A stretch of DNA of 64,000 nt, taken from assembly GCA_035772785.1 (NCBI GenBank), contig JAOCPU010000048.1, positions 62,001-126,000 on the forward strand, read 5' to 3'. This DNA is from Phlebiopsis flavidoalba (taxonomy: Eukaryota > Basidiomycota > Agaricomycetes > Polyporales > Phanerochaetaceae). The notes under the pieces are model-generated. The model saw nothing but the letters and a program-made list of their open reading frames with translations, was not told the origin of the DNA and searched no databases. Positions 22,793-34,647 of the stretch are shown here, piece by piece. Within the stretch, counting starts at the first letter, position 1. Each line of letters begins with the position of its first letter. The position numbers were made by a program, and so were the translations under genes.

Positions 22793-23925
22793 ATGAAAAT
22801 CAAAAGATCCATTCTTTTGCATCTGGTCTCCCAGTTGGCTTTGCTCTCGTCGGCTATTCCGTCGTCAACAAGTCGAGCGACATCCGAATTAAACGAAGGT
22901 CGCGACACCTACGAAACTGGGATGAACGACTGTCTGGACCAACACACACAAGAATATGGCGGTCCTCACGGCTGGACCTCTGTCAACCCGTCTCTGCTGG
23001 TGTCTCTTGCTGTTGTACTATAATAAGACTGAGTCTTGTCGCGTCGTCGGCCCTCTGGATGGCGTATCTGGCGACTCGAGGTCATCGATTCTCGTGCACG
23101 CAAGATGAATTGCACGCTGGTAGCACTAGGACGTCTAAGCGAAACGACGATAGCGATTCTTCTCTGGACGTGAGGCCTACGCCCCCGCCCCTACTGGTGA
23201 CTCGCAGCCAGGGACGACGGTTCATATCGCTAGTGAACACGATTTCGCACTTCTTCTGCCTCACAGACAGGGAGGTATGCATAATGTTTTTCTGTGGCGG
23301 TATTATCCTATTGAAATCTAGACCCCCTAGAGTTAATATCAGATGCGGAGGCCGACGGCGTCGCGTTTTGTACGCCTGGTAGCGGCGACTCAGCTTGTAC
23401 CCGGCTCGCGCATGCAAGACGGCTTCATTGCTGCAGCTGCAGTCAAGCATGCAGATGATGGATCCTGGATTCAAGTAAGTAACCGCGCGCACATCAATGC
23501 TGTGCGCACCCTTTGTTATCTGAATTTCGCTAATGCTCGGGCAGGTTACGGGCTGCCTGGACGCCTCCAAGTCGCAGCTCGACCCTTCGGACGAGGGCGG
23601 CCAATTCGATCTGTGTGCGTTTCCCGAACGGTGCACAATGCACCTTCGGTGGATACGCCGCGAGTTTCATTGAGCAGTATGTGTTCTTGCTTGTGCGTCT
23701 TTTTACGTCCGTGCTAAATCTGCCGCCTTGTTATCGTACCCTGCCACCTTGTGGCGACGGAAACGACCAGAGTCGAGCCCCGCCGCGAACAGGTTCTGCC
23801 TGCGCTGCTGCGCGTCAGCGAACGATCAAGTCAATTGCAATTCTCACCGTGACCGTGCTGGGGTGCGACCGTTGCTATCCCTGGCCACGTACGATTTCCC
23901 AGACATCGGCGTCACTTGCTCTTGA
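22793..23925 (+). CDS. Cysteine-rich putative secreted protein
   Basis: A start MKIKRSILLHLVSQLALLSS has a basic, then hydrophobic, N-terminus like a signal peptide, with a cut likely near SSA-IPS. The best-supported part is the C-terminal half: DGFIAAAAVKHADDGSWIQ, an intron (GTAAGTAACC to TCGGGCAG), VTGCLDASKSQLDPSDEGGQ, FPNGAQCTFGGYAASFIEQ, a second intron, and NRFCLRCCASANDQVNCNSH then TYDFPDIGVTCS and stop. The Cys pattern and aromatic Gly-rich CTFGGY block suggest a disulfide-bonded extracellular protein. I recognise it only as an uncharacterised Agaricomycete type. Whether the signal-peptide exon belongs to the same gene is an inference; the stretch 23.0-23.3 kb between them is unclear. 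Confidence 0.5.
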
Positions 23926-24612
23926 ACGTGTTGTTCGCGGGCCCTTCCTTTCCCCTGCATGCCTCCGATCCCGGATTCATACAATCGTATCTAGGTTGCA
24001 TCAACCAACGTCATCGCGCCATCCAGCATCTCTCCGGACTTTTCGTCACCCGCCTCCTGCATCTCTCCGACCTGTTCGTCATTTGTCCAGCCACAGCAGC
24101 ACGCACCCATGTTCTTTCTCGCGCCGTCTCAAACAGTTTTGTCTTTTGCCTCCTTTTGTCGCTTGTATCCATACGTATCCCCGTTGATAAGGAAAAACGT
24201 GCCCACCTTCTCGCGGGAAGCTTGTCTAGAACAGTGAAAATTGGCCAGGGCAGTCAAGAACGGGCGAAGCCTTCAATAAGCTCTATTTGGGCTGAATAAT
24301 GTACAAGACGTCGGGGTGGTATTTACAGGTGATGTCATGAGGGGGAATCGTGAGAAGCGACATGGTAAAATACATATGTCCGTGCATGTCGAGACTAGTG
24401 AAGTGGCCTATGGTAACATGGTGTCATAACAAGTCATGAATTCGTCACCTAGAGCGCAAACCAAGAAAGAACCCAAAACAGAGAGCAACCGCATAGCGAG
24501 GGCAGCGAGCCATTTTGAAAGGTCTGATTTCAAACCAGAGGGTATGAGGGCGGAGATGAGGAAGAAAGTGAAAAACAGCCGCGTCAGAGGCCGTGATGAG
24601 AGCGGGAAAGTC

Positions 24613-25928
24613 TCAAGCTTTGGAAAAGACCAGTTTTCCGACGCCCGATCCATCCTCCCGCTCTTGTCGACCTCGACACCAACGAGCCGTGTCTTCTCGC
24701 CGAGCACAGTCGATTCTGCGCACGCCGCTGCGCCTGTCCATGTTCATCCCGCTCGCATCGCGCCTCAAAGCGCTTCGCGACCTTCTTCTGGGCGCTGCCC
24801 AGGGCCTCCCATTCCTCGGGCGTGATCGGCGTCCACAGCGTCGTGTGCACGGCGTGCAGCACGTCGAGGATCGTGATTGCATTCGCGCTCGAGCCACGTC
24901 CCCGACTTGGGCGGGCCGATGGTTAAAGCGCGGCCTGCGCCGGTGACGACAACGGGCCAAGGGAACTTGTCCGAGCGAAGGATAAGCTTCGAGGAGGAGG
25001 GGCGTGGGAGGGTCTGTCGCGGGCTGGGCGAGGGTGTGGGCGGGGATGGCGGAATGAGTTGCTGCGGGTCCAGGACCGTGCGTGGCGGAAGGTGAGAAAG
25101 GACACGTCGTACGTAATAGGTGCCCGGTGAAGCCGAGTGTAGGCAAAAAAAGCAGCGGGTGCATGTGCAGCGACGATTGGCGAGGGTGAACATATGTTGT
25201 CGGCTGAGAGTTGGCACGCGAGCGTGTATACGAGCCGTCTGTAACACCGACAAAAGGCGGGTCAGATCAACTGCTTGGCGCGTGTGATGGCACTGCGACT
25301 TACATGAGGACGCGCTTCCGACGCTTCCGGCCGTCTGTCCAGCTGTTGTTTGACGTGAGCGGCGGACGAGTGTCTGCGTAGTGAACATGGTGATGTCCGC
25401 TATCCGACCGCGACCCTCCATGTGAGCTTGTGGCTCATGCTCGTAAACGATGGACGAGTTGGGGGTGGAATTTGAGCGCGAGCTCGTCGGTGTAAACTGT
25501 CCAACAGAAGGCGTGTAGATGGGAGCTGTGAACGCGAAGATGTATCAGCGCGGGTCCCCGAAAAGATACGAACGTGGGCGGACGTACCGCTTTCCTTTGG
25601 GTTTAGTACTTGGCGCGGCGCAGTACCTGCGGTCTCAGGTCTGGCGTATGCGAGCTAGAGCTTCCGCGTCTGCCGTAACCGTATGTGGTTCGTGTATCGC
25701 TGGGCGCCGTGTTCGTCGCATAGCGAAGGGGAGAAGGTGTGGTTGAATGTGAGGTTGCATAACTGTGGGTCCGTTGCGCTTCGGGGCGGTGTGGGGGTAT
25801 GGTACTCCTGTCGTGGTACCGGGCGTTGCGTATATATTCGCTGGAGTGGATTTCGAACGAGTGTGTGTTTTACTTTGAAGACTGATTGCTTGGGGAGCCA
25901 CCGAACCATTGCGGAACAGAGAAGGCAT
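24613..25928 (-). CDS. DUF6699 domain protein with long disordered N-terminus (second of two)
   Basis: The start at 25928 gives MPSLFRNGSVAPQAISLQSK, then a Ser/Thr/Pro-rich region (APIYTPSVGQFTPTSSRSNS) and an intron after about GSVGSAS (GTAAGTCGCA). The domain begins after PSPSPRQTLPRP: LILRSDKFPWPVVVTGAGRA, then after a frame change ILDVLHAVHTTLWTPITPEE, EWEALGSAQKKVAKRFEARC and VRRIDCLGEKTRLVGVEVDK, ending KLVFSKA. The DVLHAVHTTLWTPIT-x-EEW block is diagnostic for DUF6699. Function unknown. Compared with the 18.0-kb member it keeps the longer loop between the DVL helix and the R-(V/I)-D strand. Internal frameshifts as elsewhere. Confidence 0.8.
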
Positions 25929-26104
25929 GTCGGGTAGTTGTAGCAAGGCGGTGGAGAAATCGAGATTGTGTGGAGCAGGATATACAGCGGTCTTGGATGT
26001 TCGTGAAGGGGGTCGAGAACTGTTGGTACAAACCAGGAGGACGCGACAAAGGACGCCTGACGTGGGGGAACTGGAGGAGTGGTGGAATTGAACACGAAGC
26101 GGGG

Positions 26105-26113
26105 TTTTATATA
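26105..26113 (-). promoter_or_regulatory. TATA box for the second DUF6699 gene
   Basis: The minus strand reads TATATAAAA about 180 bp upstream of the ATG at 25928. Confidence 0.5.
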
Positions 26114-29100
26114 CTGGTGTGGCCAAAGCGAACCGCTAGAAGAGGCGCTCTGGACTCCTGGTGCGATTGTGAGCCACGACATTTGGGTTGGGTCTCTAGC
26201 AACCTGGACTCTCCTGCTCAGACGGTTCCCCAGATGATGCGGTACAGTGGGTATGCCATCAATTCCTGGCGTGAAGTAATTCACCAGCCAGATTCTTCGA
26301 GTCTGGTCCACATCTGCCGTAACGGTCGGCAGGACGTGTCAGGAAGCAGCACTTCCCACCGGCGACGAGGAGACAGCAGTCAGCATCACCCAATTGGAAA
26401 AAGCGAACAAATCCAGGCAAAAGATTTGGACGTCTTTACGGTAAAGGTCTTGTGATAGGCGACGCTATGACTGCTGTAGCAATCGCTGTTTGATTTCGAG
26501 AAGGTTGGCCATCCGCCGCGTGGTGGGGGCGTGGCCGGCCAATTTTGGGGACGACTTTAGGGCGCTGTGCCTGTCCGGTGTGCCACCAGCCCGCCTGCAA
26601 CGCACGGCCCCGCCAGGCCATTCGGAGATGCAAGTGACCTTGAGGACTACTTACCCGAGGATACAATCTTGCCGACCGGTATTCGCACCTTATCGTGAGC
26701 GATGGGGAGATACCTAGGGCAGCAACCCCAGGCTGTATGGTGTAATGATCTGCGGCCGCTCAGGTAGCATAAGAAAGATACGCTTTCAATCCCGTGCTGC
26801 GCTTCGTGAAAAGAGCAGGTACAACGACGCACTTACCGGGTGTACGTGTGCTCGGTTGTTTCCAGTCGGCTATCCATCGTGTTTGTCTAGAACCGATGCG
26901 ATCATCACTTTGCAATTGGAATGCATCGGGTCGTCGGAAATGAGATACAGATCCCTGATCTTCGCCGTGTATGTACCACATACAAACACTCCATTCTAAC
27001 CGCCGGCGACGCGTTTGGCTGTCGGATAGGTGGTTCATTTGTGACAGGATCTGGATAGCCAGTGCACGGCGGCACGACAATAAACGGAAACCTGAGCAGT
27101 CCAAAAGGGCCGCGCAGCCTAAGCATGCCATAGGGGAAAGCCATCGCATCAGCTCGCGACCATGAGCAAGATGGGGGTGCATACATGGGTCTAACGCTCG
27201 GGGATCGGGCTTTTCTCAACCTCCACATTCTTTAGTTGCCATGAAGTGAGGTGGCACTCCGCCGAACCTTTCTTCCGCGGGAAACCTGGTGCAGCAGCTT
27301 GGGTGAATCTAGACGGTCACGCCTCGTGCAGATGACCTGAAAACTGTACCTAAGCGGACCACCGTGTGGCTGCCACAACGAAAGACATTCAGTAGCACGC
27401 AATGCAAAGGGGGTGCGCTAGATTGTTGGTAGGTGCTGGGTGTTAGTGTTGGGTTCACAAAACCCGATTTTTAGTCCGTCAGGGGAAGAGACGAGCAGGG
27501 GGGGAAACCCACAAAAGACGAATACACACAAAGGAAACAGCGAGAGGATGGAATCCACTTTGCACCAGTAGACTCCAAAGTTCTGTGTCCACATCGGTCT
27601 GCTCTAGGCCATAGAACGCTTTTGAGAGGTCGCATACTGAGACAGGTGCCCGGACAGAACCGTCGGACACAGCACACGTCCGTCACCGGAAGATGCTTTC
27701 GCCGATTCTTTGTTGAGTAACAGAGACACTTCTTTGCCCCCGTGCCAACCCCGACGATTTTGTTACAAACACAGGTCGGGCAACCTTGGTGCATATTGGG
27801 CAGCGTGGGAGTGATGAGGAGTCTAGGATGATGTCGCGACGCGGGATCCCCGCAAACGAAACAAGGGAAGAAGCAGGGTAAGTTGCCCCCAGCGCGACGA
27901 AAGGAGTTCGCGAATCCAATCACCAGGATGGTGGCGTTCGTGAGCACACATGTCCGATGAAGTTAATCATGCCAAACGAAAAACGGATTCTGGTGAGCTC
28001 ACCTGTGTATGACACAGAATCGAGGGGACACTCCCAAGGGCTAGATCATTGGATGGAGATGGTACGTGTGCCTGGTTTGCACCGATACTCCGCTAAACTT
28101 CAGTCTGGCGCATGTGGCTATCCAGGCCACTTCGTACGGCAGCTGCACAAATGTCATATCTGTGCCAGATGTGCGCACTAAATGGCACGCGCCGACATGC
28201 CGCCCGATCTGCTGTGAAGAGAAGCCAAGCTTCAGCGACCTGTACCATGGGGTTGAAGGGGGTCTGCAGCAAGCGAGACAGGTGTACATGGATAAATAAA
28301 ATGGATCCGCCTTGGAATGGCCGTAGGGTTCCACTCTACCACCACGGCCATCGCTTCGGCGGGTGAATCCGTGGTGAATTCAGTGAGGCTGCCCCTATGG
28401 CGGAACTTGTTGCACCGGATGTTTTTCAAGTATGCATGCACGAGAACTAGCGGGTGAAAAAAAAAGGGCGTAAAACGATTACTTACCTCCGCCATAGCAT
28501 AGGAGATGTCTCGTGTTCATCTGAAAGAAGGCACGGCATAACGATCAGAGAGTAAAAGACGGAGAGGGTGCATGTTCTGAGAGCAATCAGTTTTAGCCGT
28601 CCTCGTTCCGTAGGCATTCTCGGATTGTCATACTCACCAAGGAATACCATAGGGGTAGTTCCCCAAAGCACAAATGCTAAGCTCGAACATAACTTCTCCG
28701 ATTGAACCGTCGATTCTCGCGGCAGAGCAGCCCGAGGAGGAGGCGGTTCGGGCAGGCCAGCTCGATAGCGCCGAACGGAGACGACACAACAGAACGACGA
28801 CGTTTCGTTGATCACAGGAAACGCATTGGTGAGTGCAGGCGATGAAACACGCGCATCAAGGCCAGCTTCGACGCAGAGGAAAGCATGCTCAGATCATGTG
28901 TGGCGGAATTGTTCGAGGGATTTTGACACTCGCGTATTCTGGGCTCGGGAGCAGAGAGCCACATATTGCGGAAGGAGGACGGCTAAAAGCCCGTGGCCAA
29001 TTCGTATGGGGTTATACCTTGTCCATGCGCAAGAAAAGAGGTCAACATTGGGGGGGTGGTGGTCGTTGTCGATTTCGGTGAGCAGGACGCGCGCTCCCAA

Positions 29101-29627
29101 GGCGTACAATGTTCCCACGATCAATACGGCTCTGATGTCCGCTGATGGTGCCTTGGCGGGCGGGATTATCCCACGCTCAGCCCACACTTCGAAACACTTT
29201 CTAGTATCTACAAACTTAGCCATGTACTCGACGTTCACGACCGACAGCAGCTCGTGTATCTCAACACCAGATATCCTTTGTTCTCATCGTTAGTGCCAAT
29301 GCCTTGCGTACACACTTTACCTCGCCTGGCGAGAGAAACTCTATACGAAAGAATCAAACTTGCGATGCCTTGCGGCAGCCACTCTTCTTAGGGTACGTAC
29401 AGCCCCTCTATATTAGGTCCCAAGGGATGCCCTCATATTGACTATGGTTCTCTCTACCTCCCCGACGCAGGCGTCCGCATGGTGGCGTACGCTTGGTACA
29501 CGTTTTTTTCCCGGTAACTTGAATAACAGTTGTGGCTGTTCCAGCCTTACCTTTACCAATGATCGACGTCATCCTCCCAAGGCTTCAGAAGACTATACCC
29601 ACGCATTGCAAGTTGCCATTCACCACC
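26114..29627. other. Unresolved region with scattered minus-strand coding hints
   Basis: No gene is identified with confidence. On the minus strand several pieces look exonic. At 29238-28894 a run YMAKFVDT...SADIRAVLIVGTLYALG could be the start of a sugar-porter-type MFS protein, but no G-R-x-G-R loop is visible. At 28700-28480 SLAFVLWGTTPMVFLG precedes a good donor (GTGAGTATGA), a small exon follows, then another donor (GTAAGTAATC). At 27680-27480 VCDLSKAF resembles motif A of a reverse transcriptase, with no supporting motif nearby. At 27228-26436 further open frames lack motifs. Confidence 0.25.
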
Positions 29628-31606
29628 ATGCGCAAGCTTGCAGACTCCATCAAGGGCCATCTTCACTCACGTCCAGCCCAGAATAAAGGCACATCGGGAG
29701 TCGTTCCTCAGAACCCTTCTACCTTTCCCTCACCCAGTGACTTCTTTCGCTACCGCAAGCAACGTGGTGTCAATCTCGGTATGGTCCCCAAAATTATGCA
29801 TGGGCTTGCAGCTGACTGTTTTTCCCATCAGGATCGTGGTTCGTCCTGGAACGATGGATTGCAGAGGCACCCTTCCGCTCTGCCGCCTCACCCGCCCAGA
29901 GCGATTTAGATGTCGCTCTCGGATCCCAAGCGAAGGAAATACTCGAACATCATGGGATACTTGGATAACTGAGCAGGATTGGGCTTGGATTGCTGAGAGA
30001 GGGGCTTAAACTCGGTTAGGCTACCGTACGTCACAGAAAAGTGTATATCCTTGTGTGAGTGCATGATGGGAGCGGTTTGTATAGATCGGAATATTACCAC
30101 CTGTGCGGCGCGGATGCTTCTGTACTCAACAGCACGGATTTTGCGAGCCTTTTTTTTGGACATGGTCTACGACGGCCGCTTGGCAGCGAATTACCAACGC
30201 GATATCAACTGCCAGCAAACACGGGGCTCGGTGTACTCATTGGTGGGGGTTATAGAACGCAAATTTCGGTTCCTCTTCACTCAGAACGTTAATCCCAGAT
30301 CTACACGCGGCCGCCTGTGAAAAGCAGAACGGTGGGACGCCCACGCTGGGACGTCTGGTGAGCCGCGGTTCTTTGACAAGCCCAACATGACCCACAGACC
30401 CTTCACAGTGTTCCCTGATCCGTACTCGTCACACAACCTCGACCGCTTTTGCAGGTCATTTGACCTGCCACTCCGACGCGAACGTCCTGGGGATAGAGCT
30501 GCTCAACGAACCACAACAGAATGCTTCCTAGAAAGTGGTATCTAGATGCCATTCGCGCTGTACGATCACAAGACCCCTCGATCCCTGTCTACATCGGCGA
30601 TGCGTGGATGACGGACCAGTATGCAGGCTTCATCGAGTCGAAACAAGACTTCCTGACAAATAGTGCGTCCGCGGTAACCGTTCACGGTGGGTGCTCGAAT
30701 CATCATCTCTACCGATCCTGTGCAATCAGCAGGACGCGAGCACCTCCCGCGACGCAGCACACTCACAATCAGTCTCGCCAGCCGACGCCTAACGCTGGCA
30801 CCCACAGAGACGTTCGCTCGGGTTTGGTATCACACGAAAGTACAAGGACCGGGGGCGCTCTCGTGGTCGTGGACCTATCCGGCGAGTGGGTCAGGTGCAC
30901 TCAACCCGGGATCACTGCACGGAGCCCGGAACGATATCGCACCGTGCACGGCGGGAGTACGTGCTGCAAGCTCGAGCTCTACGAACAGCACTGCGTGCGG
31001 GCAGTTTCTTCTGGACGTACAAGAAGGAACACGCGGGCGACAAGTCGGGTGGTCGTTGATGGACGCTAGCGCGCGGCTGGTGTGTTGACCAGCGGCCCGC
31101 TGCCGCGTAGGTCTAGGAGACCGAGATGCCCGCTCCCTTGACACCGTGAGGACCGCAGCGCCCCTGCACGCCGGGTCCCACGCTGTCGTGACACCGCGTT
31201 AGGTGTGTACACAGATTGTATAGGATTTACGTGGACTCACGATCGAGTGCAGCCCAGCACAGTGGGTATGGTCGCAGTATACCGGCAATTATGAGCACTG
31301 GCGCTTTGACGAAGGGTTCCTGCGCGGTTGGGGACGAACGCCTTGGTTGTTCTTCAGCACACCGTCGCCACGCTGCGCCCTCCGCGTCGGTTCCGGAGCT
31401 GGATTCAAGGGACCCTGGGACCAAAAGGAGAGCGCAAGAGCACGCGGCAGCGAAAGGTCGGTAGCAACCTGTGGGAGTTTGGTGCGTGTGACAACGTCTC
31501 CAAGGATCAGGTCGGGTCCGCTCACCGTGCTGTAGAACACGGACTTGCTCAAGGGGCATACAGAGCTGCTCGTGACGACCATAGCGAGCCCTTAATGACT
31601 TCATAA
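29628..31606 (+). CDS. GH5 glucan 1,3-beta-glucosidase (exo-beta-1,3-glucanase) with C-terminal extension
   Basis: The start MRKLADSIKGHLHSRP sits in a good ACCACCATG context. PSDFFRYRKQRGVNLG is followed by a 50-bp intron and SWFVLERWIAEAPF. Then come DTWITEQDWAWIAERGLNSV, RLPY, YYHLCGADASVLNSTDF, WQRITNAISTASKHG, SGEPRFFDKPNMTH, NVLGIELLNEPQQNASLES (acid/base Glu of the NEP motif), DAIRAVRSQDPSIPVYIGDA, LDHHLYR-like DHHLYR, GEW with SGALNPGSLHG (nucleophile Glu), LELYEQHC, FFWTYKKEHAGDK-type block and GWSLMDA. About 150 codons follow the catalytic domain (GFKGPWDQKE, NLWEF, an intron, EHGLAQG, DDHSEPLMTS). There is no signal peptide, so it matches the cytoplasmic-type fungal GH5_9 enzymes acting on cell-wall glucan metabolism. 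Many frameshifts; both catalytic glutamates can be read. Confidence 0.85.
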
Positions 31607-33456
31607 AAGTGGTTGTGTCCAGCGACCGGATGCTTCTGCAATGTGTGCCTGACGGTTCAGCGCCGTACTCAGGTTGAATCGTGTTGGGATTGAGCCTTGT
31701 TATATACTTGCTCAGCTGAGGTCATGCGCCAGAAATCTGCTGGAAATCCATGTTCTTAGTATTTTAAATGTACTTCGTTTCATTCTTATCACATTTCTTT
31801 GATCGTTGAATCCTTGTATATCGTCCCCAACGACGGAGCTGTGCCAGCCTGGGGCCCCCCGCACCATCCCAGTATAGGATCGTAATCTGACGCCCATACT
31901 TGGCTTCCTTACACGTCTTGGTGACCAGAGGAGCTGTCTTCATGCACATGGAGACTGCACTTCATTCACGGCTATGGCTGAGAAACGCTGAGATGCACAG
32001 GTTTGGGTCAAAAGGAGCCGAGATGGGAGTGGTGCGGGTTACTAAGCGACGCCGGTCTTGCTGTCTATCCTCCACTACTACTTGTCGTCGAGGCCACAGG
32101 GAAGGTACTTATAGGTACGCGAGCCGGCTCTTTCTGCAAACCCGTAGGTTAGAGCCTCGTCCAAGCCCTCCTCGCCGCCTCTCGCGCAGCCGACCAAACG
32201 ATCCCCATCGCTCGCGAACACCAACCACGATTTCAGGCGATCATGGAGAGCTCAAACCCAAAGCGTGTTCAGAAGCAAAATCGCACCGCGGAATGGGTTG
32301 AGAATCAGTCCTCAATGCAGTATTCATCACTCGCGGGTACGATCCACCGCCGAGCCCGACGCTCCCTCATCCAGCGCGTCGATCGGTCGCGCACATCGAG
32401 CTCGACCGCTCGGACGACCTCGGATTCGGAGCTGTCGTTTGTGGGGCAGTCCACGCTGAGGAAGCGTGGCGTTCCCGCCCTCTCCAAGCCTCATGAAACA
32501 CTGCGACTCGCCCATCAGTCCTGTGTCGCGAGCAGTTCATATGAACGGGCATTCCCTTTCCCACAAAGTCCTCCTGGTTCGGGATATCCGATGGCGTTGC
32601 AAGTCAGTCCGCCCAAGGTGACGTTTTAAGGGTGAGCAGAGCAAACGACCGATCTGCGTGCTGTAGTTCACCGTGGAATGCAGCCCTCCCAGACCATCTC
32701 TGCTGAAAAAGCGATGAGACCATCTCTCGTGGACCAGATGAAATCATTTGGATCCTCGAGCATTCCCTGGCGAAGAGACGACGCCGACCGAAGTAATGAC
32801 AGGGTAATAAAGGCTCTGGTCGCACTCGCACGGAGCCAAATCCGCGACTTTACGGATTTCAACTTGGCTTATATAATTTATGTCGTGGACGGACTTTGCT
32901 CCCATTGGCTCAAGAGACTGTATGTACAGTACCTCTCCTCGCCCCATCCTATGATTGTTGTCCGCCCTTCTTCACGAGATACTTGCACGACAAGAGCCGG
33001 GCTGCAAAGAGCTGGCCACACTAACCTCCCGCACTGGACAGTGACCCAAAATGATCTGTGGCACATTTCGTGGAGTGGAGAGAAGTTGACTGACAGCTCG
33101 ATTATAAGCGATTCCAAGACAGCATTCATTACTGGCACAACCAAGTAGCAGTGACTTCGCGGCTTGAAGATGGAAGAATGCAGGAGCCGCAAGAAGTGTC
33201 AGCCATGAATGGACATCGCACTCACATGCGTGCGATGCACTCTGCAGTTTCGAGGAACGGGGCTGGCATCAGGGGAGCGGTTGCCGTGGACAGCACTACA
33301 CCTATTTTGTATTGCAACGGACAAGTCAGGAAGAGAAGAGATAATTGGAAAAACATGGGAGCCTATAGACCGGCTCGTACCACCCGCGCCGTGCAAAGCC
33401 AGTGAAGGCCAGCGCACTAGCCACCTGCTACACTCCAATACTACAGACTTGACCGC
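31607..33456. other. Intergenic or unassigned
   Basis: A plus-strand start at 32243 after a C-rich leader opens MESSNPKRVQKQNRTAEW. A neighbouring frame reads VAHIELDRSDDLGFGAV, faintly like a kinase glycine loop, but no HRD or DFG motif follows. From 32.7 to 33.4 kb only motif-free frames are seen. I make no gene call. Confidence 0.25.
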
Positions 33457-34118
33457 TCATGCAATGAGGGTGGAGGCAGTAGCAGAGTCGTACTTGAATG
33501 TTGGGGGGATCTCTGCCTCGTCTTGGTAGTAACGAAGCGAGACGGTGGATACGGGACTCGATTGAGGTGCGAATGAGGCGGAACTTGGTAAGTCCTTGTC
33601 CTTGCGGGTCCCTCCAAGTGCTTGCGGACGGCGACGGCCTTCTTAACGAGGTGCCACAGATCCTCAGGGATTGGTGAAGGGGCAAGACCGTGGTTAAGGG
33701 ATATTCTTGAATGAGCATCTGGGAATCGGTCAAGATGTCCTCAATGCCATTGTGGTTACGCACCCTGGGTCTTCAATAGGTAACGAGGATCTTGTTAGCC
33801 AGTGACGAAGCGCACCTGGGGGATACCGTGCACGAGTCACGGAGGGTGGACACCAATCTGAGGAGGCGTTTTTTCGCAGGAGGGCGTCAACGACCCTTGC
33901 GGGCGAGCTTGGAGCATGTGACTCGACCAACATCCACGGGTACGAAGAGCTCGGTATGTCTTGAGCCACGAAGAGGAGGAGTGCGGCACGGTTAGGGAAA
34001 GCGCAGAGGACGCACTATCCGACAAATGTTCTAAGCCCGATTGGTACACTGAGGCAACACGAGGACGGAAAACCATACAACAAATGCCCTTTCCGGGGAG
34101 CGTGCAGTACGGACCCAT
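33457..34118 (-). CDS. rps13: 40S ribosomal protein uS15 (RPS13)
   Basis: The start at 34118 gives MG then PGKGI; an intron (GTATGGTTTT to CGGATAG) separates it from ASSALS and the SSSWLK block matching the uS15 N-terminus (GKGIS-SALPYRR-PPSWLK). KLARKG, a QIGV and LRDS piece, VRFVTGNKIL-like RFVTG and NKIL, KTQG, a frameshifted HL-(I/V)[11 protein letters not shown] equivalent, [14 protein letters not shown] and the tail [16 protein letters not shown] complete the protein. Length and order fit the 151-residue family. Frame changes occur roughly every 10-25 codons, which is not credible for an essential gene, so sequence error is likely. It is divergent from the eS6 gene. Confidence 0.85.
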
Positions 34119-34647
34119 TGTTGACTCCTAAAATGTGTATTGAGCACGTCTACGTAGAGCTGGCAGCCAACATAGCTTACAGATTTTGCGGAGGGTGAGC
34201 CGTGGGTCTAGAGGTCTTGTCGTCGTTTAGGCCGGTTGGGCTCGTTTCGAGTAGGACGCACCACGTGCCAAAATCTGGACTGTGGCTGTGGCGCGACTGT
34301 ACAGTACCACATTTTGGCGCCCAGCCACTACCACGCTTGGTGTATGTGTTCGATCTGAGTCCTATACTTCTGCCCTCACTCACCCACACGCCCGCCGACC
34401 TTCAAGACTTCGCCACACACGTTTAGATGTTAGTGATAGAGTGTTGCTGTTGATCGGAGCCAGGCTCGCCACCGACCCAAAAAGGTCATTATTCCCCACC
34501 CTTGACCCGCTGCCCCTCGAAATCTGATCATTTCGCCCCATTTTGGTTTTTCGTGACTTAGCAGACACCCGCACCTGTACTTAGATTACAATCGCCAGTG
34601 AGTCTTGACGCTTGTAGGTTTAGAGGACCTTGACCACTCAACACGCT
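34119..34647. promoter_or_regulatory. Shared promoter region of the divergent rps13 and rps6 genes
   Basis: About 530 bp lie between the two start codons. A CACGTG E-box is at 34262-34267. Directly overlapping it, GTGCCAAAATCTGG (34265-34278) is the inverted counterpart of CCACATTTTGGC-GC (34307-34320), and a third CCATTTTGG is at 34538-34546. Such repeated sites near ribosomal protein genes are candidates for coordinated control; the factor is unknown. Confidence 0.5.

Noticed and set aside
22630..23382. 250-codon open frame on the plus strand
   Set aside because: It overlaps a better-supported exon in another frame and shows no domain.
28894..29238. RIGHG motif suggesting adenosine deaminase
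   Set aside because: Single five-residue match; the preceding HAGE block and following CP-x-SN block are absent, and a sugar-porter reading fits slightly better, though also unproven.
32243..33150. Possible protein kinase (DLGFGAV)
   Set aside because: No catalytic-loop or DFG motif follows, and the frame closes without other kinase features.
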